A stretch of DNA of 64,000 bases, taken from positions 1 to 64,000 of the forward strand of contig CAYPEI010000017.1 of NCBI GenBank assembly GCA_964409775.1, given 5' to 3'. The notes under the pieces were generated by a model that saw only the letters and a program-made list of their open reading frames with translations, did no database searches and had not been told where the DNA came from. A program made the position numbers and the translations under genes. Source of the DNA: JAHBXL01 sp964409775. GTDB lineage: Bacteria; Planctomycetota; Phycisphaerae; Phycisphaerales; UBA1924. Each line of letters begins with the position of its first letter. Positions within the stretch are counted from its first letter, which is position 1. Positions 62,758 to 64,000 of the stretch are shown in pieces.

Positions 62758-63189
62758 GTGGTTGGTCCGGTGCTTCATTCCGCGCACTGCACGCCGCTCC
62801 CGCTGCCCTCACCGGCGGCGCCGCAGCGGCACGTCGAACCGCCAGCCTACTCCGCGAGTTTGAGCGCTCAGAACAGTCGACGCGACGGCGGGCCGGTCCC
62901 GGACTTCGCGCCGCCGGTCCCCCCGGCGTTCGGCGTCTGGCTTTCCAGGGTGAATCGGGATGAAGTGCGGCTGGGCTCCGGCGAGCAACGACCGGTGACC
63001 TATCAGCCGCCGCCATACCGCCGGGCGGCAATGCCGCTCGCCTCCGGGCAATCGATCCCGCCGGCGCTACGGCTGGGGATTGCCCCCAGCGACGTGCGCC
63101 CGCTGGTCGCAAGCAGGGCCGAACCAGTGCGGGCGTACCGCGTGATCGCGTCGATTCCCCGGGCTCTGACGCTGGACTTCTTGGCCTGA
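62758..63189 (+). CDS. Hypothetical Pro/Arg-rich protein
   Basis: 143 residues from a GTG at 62758, high in Pro, Ala, Arg; GC-rich third positions agree with coding. No family or signal recognised. The C-terminal half (YRVIASIPRALTLDFLA) looks more structured. Another ATG frame (62756) is short. No ribosome binding site stands out. Confidence 0.4.
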   Translation: MVGPVLHSAHCTPLPLPSPAAPQRHVEPPAYSASLSAQNSRRDGGPVPDFAPPVPPAFGVWLSRVNRDEVRLGSGEQRPVTYQPPPYRRAAMPLASGQSIPPALRLGIAPSDVRPLVASRAEPVRAYRVIASIPRALTLDFLA

Positions 63190-63211
63190 GCAGCCCGTTC
63201 TGGCGGGAGGG

Positions 63212-63239
63212 TTTACGCGACCCCGGCATCCTGTACACT
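63212..63239 (+). promoter_or_regulatory. Candidate promoter of the EF-G-like gene
   Basis: TTTACG (63212-63217) and TACACT (63234-63239), 16 bases apart, four of six bases each. Transcription would start near 63246, with a 93-base leader and an AGGAGG ribosome binding site before the ATG. Confidence 0.5.
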
Positions 63240-63338
63240 GTGGCCACCCGGGTGCCAGCCGACTCTGGCTCCCGGACTGGTGCAACTACGCCCGTAGATC
63301 GGCGACCGACGCCGATCGCGGCAGGAGGTCGGCTCGCT

Positions 63339-64000
63339 ATGGCGGTCATGAAAGTCTCGGATATCCGGAACGTGTGCCTTGTCGGCCATGGCGGCACAGG
63401 GAAGACCACCCTGACCGAGCGGTTGCTGTTCGCGACCGGGAGCATCAAGCGGATGGGGACGGTCGAGGAAGGCAACACGGTCAGCGACTGGACGGACGAG
63501 GAGAAGGCGCACAAGCACTCGCTGCAGCCCAGCATCACGCACTTCGCCTACGAAGGGCACGAGGTCAACCTGATCGACACGCCCGGCCTGATGGACTTCA
63601 TCGGACAGGCCATCGCCTGCTTTCCCGCGGTCGAGACCATTGCCGTGGTGGTGGACGCGGCGCGGGGGATCGAGACGGCAACCCGCCGCCTGATGAAAGT
63701 CGCCGCCGAGCGTCGCCTGCCCCGCATGCTGATCGTCAACAAGACCGATCAACCCGACATCGAACTGGAGTTGCTCGTCGAGGAGTTGCGCAAGGAGTTC
63801 GGCGCCGAGTGCCTGCCGATCAACCTGCCGACGCCCGACATGAAGGACGTCATCAACGTTTTCGAGCATGACGGGAGCGATTCCAAAGGCGATCAGACCG
63901 CGTTTTCCTCGGTGCACGAGGCGCACAAGCGGATCGTCGAGCAGGTGATCGAGGTCGATGAAGACCTCACGATGCAGTACCTCGAGAAGGGCGAGGGGTT
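63339..64000 (+). CDS. Elongation factor G-like GTPase (N-terminal part)
   Basis: Runs off the window edge; 220 codons seen. The translation GTPase domain has G1 GHGGTGKT (16-23), G3 DTPG (80-83) and G4 NKTD (134-137). The family EF-G has GHIDAGKT and NKMD in these places, so this belongs to the EF-G-like paralogue group (EF-G2 type) rather than the canonical fusA, though the second domain is not visible. Promoter at 63212-63239 and AGGAGG support the start. Confidence 0.88.
   Translation, partial: MAVMKVSDIRNVCLVGHGGTGKTTLTERLLFATGSIKRMGTVEEGNTVSDWTDEEKAHKHSLQPSITHFAYEGHEVNLIDTPGLMDFIGQAIACFPAVETIAVVVDAARGIETATRRLMKVAAERRLPRMLIVNKTDQPDIELELLVEELRKEFGAECLPINLPTPDMKDVINVFEHDGSDSKGDQTAFSSVHEAHKRIVEQVIEVDEDLTMQYLEKGEG

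Overview
The window is bacterial chromosomal DNA of high G+C content and gene density. It looks like a planctomycete of the Phycisphaerae type. Supporting signs are a surface protein ending in a Gly-Cys-terminated dockerin-like tail (49409-52792), a VPSP-type PEP-CTERM protein (53378-54127), KDO-pathway enzymes (a Gram-negative outer membrane), a membrane GspE/PilB-like protein, and many short secreted or membrane proteins with little known function. This assignment is inference from gene content; no rRNA is present. No phage, IS element, CRISPR array or plasmid function is visible.

Layout. 0.6-3.2 kb (minus strand): thrS, a small zinc-ribbon gene, and upstream of both an 18-codon reading frame with eight Thr codons and an intrinsic terminator; together these look like a classical ribosome-mediated attenuator. 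3.4-8.5 kb: nrdR, the two subunits of a 3-oxoacid CoA-transferase separated by two unrelated genes, membrane proteins and an FG-GAP repeat protein. 8.5-11.7 kb (minus): a zinc-ribbon/Yip1-like membrane protein, a second membrane protein, scpA. 11.8-13.4 kb: kdsD and kdsC. 13.4-16.5 kb (minus): a lipoprotein, nadB and a DinB-fold protein. 16.5-24.8 kb: thioesterase, STAS protein, purN, a metallopeptidase with a PDZ domain, dnaX with an apparent programmed -1 frameshift site, ybaB, two ExbD/TolR genes, a CPBP protease (minus) and a glycosyltransferase. 24.8-27.3 kb (minus): dipeptidase and aminotransferase. 27.4-32.4 kb: a PhoX-like protein, rpsO-pnp and a cold-shock protein. 32.4-35.8 kb (minus): ctp, tsaD and a release-factor-like gene with overlapping ends.

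35.9-46.5 kb: hflX, tRNA-Thr(CGU), sulfotransferase, flavoprotein, an RND efflux adaptor and pump, and a small secreted protein. 46.5-48.9 kb (minus): the classical rpmF-plsX-fabH unit. 49.0 kb: tRNA-Lys(CUU). 49.4-54.1 kb (minus): two exported surface proteins. 54.3-64 kb: rRNA methyltransferase, a membrane pseudo-ATPase of the GspE/PilB family followed by a CvpA-like gene, a TPR protein, a lipoprotein, queA, and the 5' end of an EF-G-like GTPase cut by the window edge.

Strongest leads for follow-up: the threonine leader/attenuator before thrS (3132-3245), the A7 slippery sequence joining dnaX gamma to a tau C-terminal frame (20844-20850), and the GspE/PilB homologue that has lost its ATPase motifs but kept its tetracysteine zinc site (55760-57547). 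Promoter calls rest on visual matches to sigma70-type hexamers only.
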